A stretch of 64,000 nt of DNA from Zygnema cylindricum. Taxonomy: Eukaryota; Streptophyta; Zygnematophyceae; Zygnematales; Zygnemataceae. The number at the start of each line of letters is the position of its first letter. Positions within the stretch are counted from its first letter, which is position 1. The DNA is taken from NCBI GenBank assembly GCA_037447655.1, contig JBBHKE010001891.1, positions 128,122 to 192,121 on the forward strand, in the 5' to 3' direction. A model generated the notes under the pieces. The model was given only the letters and a program-made list of their open reading frames with translations. It did no database searches and was not told the origin of the DNA. A program made the translations under genes and the position numbers. Positions 60,948-64,000 of this stretch are shown here, one piece after another.

Positions 60948-62109
60948 TCAAAGCTTGCTCGAAGGCTTGACAGGACAGCCACCCTCAAAAGCTTCGTGCA
61001 AGACCTCCTCCACTCGTTTAGTTGGTAGGACCTGGAGGCCATCATCCACTACCAACAGTTTGTTAGCAGTCTCCTCAGCTGTCTGCGCTTAAAAGACCTA
61101 CCCTGCGGAAAAAGCACCCACAAGCGAAAGAAGGAAGATGATTTATTTAAATAATAGCTTGTACTGTAACTGAACTGTTGACCACACAACAACATTAACA
61201 GCAAAACATGCCTTTACTATGTAAATAAGCACAAGCTTGACACCTTCCACCAGCACTCTACTGTCCCTATGTTAAGGAAGCGAGCTTGCTACCGACCCTT
61301 ACAATATACGAGTGTTTCCCGAAGATGACCACTCTAACGAATTCATATGTAGCAACTTATAAAAAAAAAGTTGCCCTAGAAGGAGGTGCAACGCTAGAAT
61401 CGACCACATTAGACCACGAGAAACGATAAGCACCAAGCCAAGTGAATCCTCAAATGAGGCATGGACCATCATCTTCACCTAAACTGATCTTCTACAACAC
61501 CAAGTTCCTTCTAGCCCTTCAAAGATTCAACTTATACATTTTGTAACTAAAGACTGGGAATGATTCTTTCCTCAGCGCCACCCGTGAAGAATCAGCAGCT
61601 AAAAAAAAAAAGGAAAAATGAACCATCCTCACCTCCATACAGGCGAGAATGGCAGCCGGGACTTCTTGCAGATCCTTGATGTTCTTTTCGGGAAGAATCA
61701 CCCTCCGTATGCCGCAGCGATGAGCCGCCAATATCTGCATGCGACCGCCCATGTTTAGCCACCGAGATAACCTCCAATCGAACAAAAAGATACCTCATCT
61801 TAATCAACATTACATGAGCTGCAAAAACAATCCAGCAACCTCGACATTCACCTTGTCTTTCACTCCTCCCACAGGCAACACCAGGCCCCTCAGGGTCATC
61901 TCGCCAGTCATGGCGGTGTCACTGCGCATGCATCGGCCAGTCAGAAGGGACACAAGCGCTGTGACAAGTGTCACGCCTGCAGAAGGCCCGTCTTTAGGAA
62001 CAGCTCCTGCGGGAAAGTGAATGTGGATGTCACGAGAGTCCATCAGATTGCTTCCCAACTGCCCCTGTTGGGCCAATCCCAACACGTCATCTGCCGCTCT
62101 CGACCGAAC
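60948..62109 (-). CDS. LON2: Peroxisomal LON2 protease, C-terminal three exons (5' part outside window)
   Basis: LON2 is the ATP-dependent Ser-Lys protease of the peroxisome matrix, involved in matrix protein turnover and peroxisome maintenance. Exons (minus): 61852-62109, 61633-61734, 60948-61082; all phase 0. The proteolytic domain shows [29 protein letters not shown] with the catalytic Ser, [18 protein letters not shown] followed by the catalytic Lys (VKDK), and [17 protein letters not shown]. The C-terminus ends [13 protein letters not shown]; the terminal SKL is a canonical PTS1 and separates LON2 from mitochondrial LON1. About 19 residues between AAILACME and PTKRVEEVL ([15 protein letters not shown]...) look longer than in the angiosperm protein. 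The upstream exon is not visible within 1.9 kb, so the gene is cut by the window edge. Confidence 0.93.
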
Positions 62110-64000
62110 CTGTCCCACCACACATTCGTACATTTTTTACCCATATAAGCACACTGGAGTCCAATTTACAAAAGGATTGAAGTGAAGCGAGAAATTCAGC
62201 AACGTTAGTGATTCAAGAATCCCTCACTCAAATAGAGTAAAAAGCTGCTCTACAGGAAACATACTGGTAAGTAACGAAGCGCTAAAAGCTGACCGCTCAT
62301 CTACGATCTGCCAATTCCCAAGAAGAAACAGAAATGGCGACCTAGGGTGTCTATCTTCCCCAAAATATCCCGATGCAGCAAGAGCCGGAAAAGGAAAGGC
62401 AGAGGGAGGGCAAAGGGAGGGAGAAATGGAGGGAGAGCAAGAGAGAGAGAGAGAGAGAGAGATTCTCACCCGGTAAGGGGGGCAAAATTTCCGATTCTCG
62501 ATAGTAGAAACCAATATGACCCTCTGCCCATATAAAATAAAAACATAGAAACCCCATATGAAAAACTCCAATTTAAAAAAAAAAAAAAAAGCCCACACAC
62601 AAGAAAAACTATTCCTATAAATCAAAGATTAGTATATTTAATTTTTCTTATTCTTTTTGGCATTTAAAAAACCCTTTTCAAATATTAAAATATAATAACT
62701 TTTTCAGTGCAACAACGAATTTTGTGATTTTTATTTTATTTAGAACAAAACAACAATAGTGGATGTCGATATGGAATTTAAATAAAAGCAACAATTTTTT
62801 AAAGTTCAAAACCGAAAAAAAATTAAGTGAAAAGACTCGCATGGATTTCTACAATTTATATCTGATAATTTTATTTTTGATAATTTTGAAAGCCTCGATT
62901 TTGAACCAATCGAACAAAACGTAAAATTTACATATACGAAATTTTACAAAAAAAAGAATTACGTAAACGAAGAAAAACTTTTAAACTTTTAAAACCTTTT
63001 CTCTATGACTATAATTTTATTTCCTGCATGCAAAAATTCAAAACCAGGTTTTAGATACGGAAATATAGACGATAATGAAAACAAATACAACTATAAACAA
63101 TTTTACTTTAATGTAAAATATAAAAAAACTAACCATTTAAAGGTGGCGTTTTCGTCAAAAAGGTGTTAAAAACTTCCCAAGATTTTTCAGAACACCGATC
63201 TCTAACTTCTGCAAAAACCTCATAAAAGAAACAAATAAAAAATAAATAAATAAAACAAATGAAAAAACAAACAAAAAAGAAACAAAAAAAAAACATCACA
63301 ACAAAACAAACCGATCAATTCTCGTTTTTTCATAGGAAAACATTTTTTCTTTTTTACCAAATTCTCGACTCACTTCCTTAAATCCAATTAAAAAAAAAAA
63401 AACTTACATTCGACTGACAGATTTGGTAGGATAGCAATGTGAGATTTAAATGTCAATGTTGAAATGTTGGTTCGTTTTTAGTGCGGGTCAATCTTCTCGC
63501 GCGTCACATCGCGCATTTCATTTCGTTTAGTTTCACAAGTACTTTTAGTTTCGTTTGTACTTTTTGAGTGGTTTATTTGTTTTGAGTTTTCGCACAGGAT
63601 TTCCAGTACTCTCTGTTTGTGCGTAGAGCGTCAAGTAGTTTCGTTTCGTGTAGATTACGTTTTACGTAAAGTACTTCTAAATGTTTCGTTTCGAGTAGTT
63701 TCAGTTTGCTTCGAACTCTAATTTGCGTCCAAGTACATGTGTCGCTTCTAGAATTAGATTTCGAAATGTAATCTAGCGACTAAGTTAAAAAGTCAGATAG
63801 TGAGGGAATTAGAATTAACACAAGGAGAAATTATTGAGGAACTAATGTAGAATCAATATATGAGTTTTAATGTAAGTTTCCTTTTCTATGTTTATGTATG
63901 GTCTCTATCTTATGTTCATGAGAGATCAATGTATGTAATGTGAGCTGGTTGATGTTTGATTGAGTTATTTCCGCTTCCGCATTGAGAAATTTGTTAGATT
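62110..64000. other. LON2 intron and upstream sequence, no exon recognised
   Basis: No Lon motif is found on the minus strand here. The acceptor at 62110-62111 implies an intron reaching beyond the window or a short exon missed. A GA repeat (62440-62462) and a TTTCGTTT/AGTTTCG-rich stretch (63500-63720) are the only structures seen. Confidence 0.45.

Noticed and set aside
62224-62625. Possible further LON2 exon on the minus strand
   Set aside because: The translation has no Lon motif and crosses a GA repeat and poly-A; no acceptor/donor pair gives phase 0 with the 62109 exon.

Overview
This is nuclear DNA from a green plant (a streptophyte: land plant or close algal relative). The genes have many GT-AG introns. 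Recognisable products include a nuclear-encoded plastid NDH subunit (NdhN), a plant-type EAF1 scaffold of the NuA4 complex, a PPR-SMR organellar RNA-binding protein, a peroxisomal LON2 protease ending in SKL, and a leucine-rich-repeat protein built from 72-nt phase-2 exons. The sequence is AT-rich, with long introns, many purine tracts, short inverted-repeat transposons and local tandem duplications. The species and major clade cannot be fixed from the window; nothing looks bacterial or viral.

Layout, left to right. 1-3.5 kb: intergenic, with a 1.3-kb Harbinger-like MITE. 3.5-10.67 kb (minus): complete 10-exon NOP58. 12.0-15.4 kb (plus): complete 4-exon ndhN, divergent from NOP58; its introns hold a diverged MITE and a dead copia fragment. 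17.1-36.5 kb (minus): EAF1, about 23 coding exons and roughly 2,180 codons; its introns hold two hAT-like MITEs and long GA/CT tracts. 39.1-39.75 kb: solo LTR with a 5-bp target duplication. 40.35-42.73 kb (minus): decayed plastid UMP-kinase pseudogene with one exon present in four tandem copies. 43.75-45.99 kb (minus): two-exon PPR-SMR gene. 46.3-48.2 kb: nested MITEs. 50.0-56.15 kb (minus): secreted LRR / Cys-rich EGF-like / proline-rich protein gene. 57.8-59.6 kb (plus): DUF815-like AAA+ ATPase gene, only partly resolved. 60.95-62.11 kb (minus): last three exons of LON2, whose 5' part lies beyond the window.

The genes are not an operon or cluster; they are independent housekeeping or organelle-related loci (nucleolus, plastid, chromatin, peroxisome, cell wall). 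The most unusual locus is the LRR-EGF-proline-rich gene. What looks like an AT-rich tandem repeat is five single-LRR exons plus similar introns, all in one phase, and one in-frame TAA separates the LRR part from an otherwise open EGF-like/proline-rich part.

A theme across the window is tandem duplication over exon/intron boundaries (EAF1 exons 1 and 5, the UMP-kinase pseudogene, the LRR gene). All exon coordinates were derived by hand from GT/AG sites, phase and remembered family conservation; none has transcript support here.
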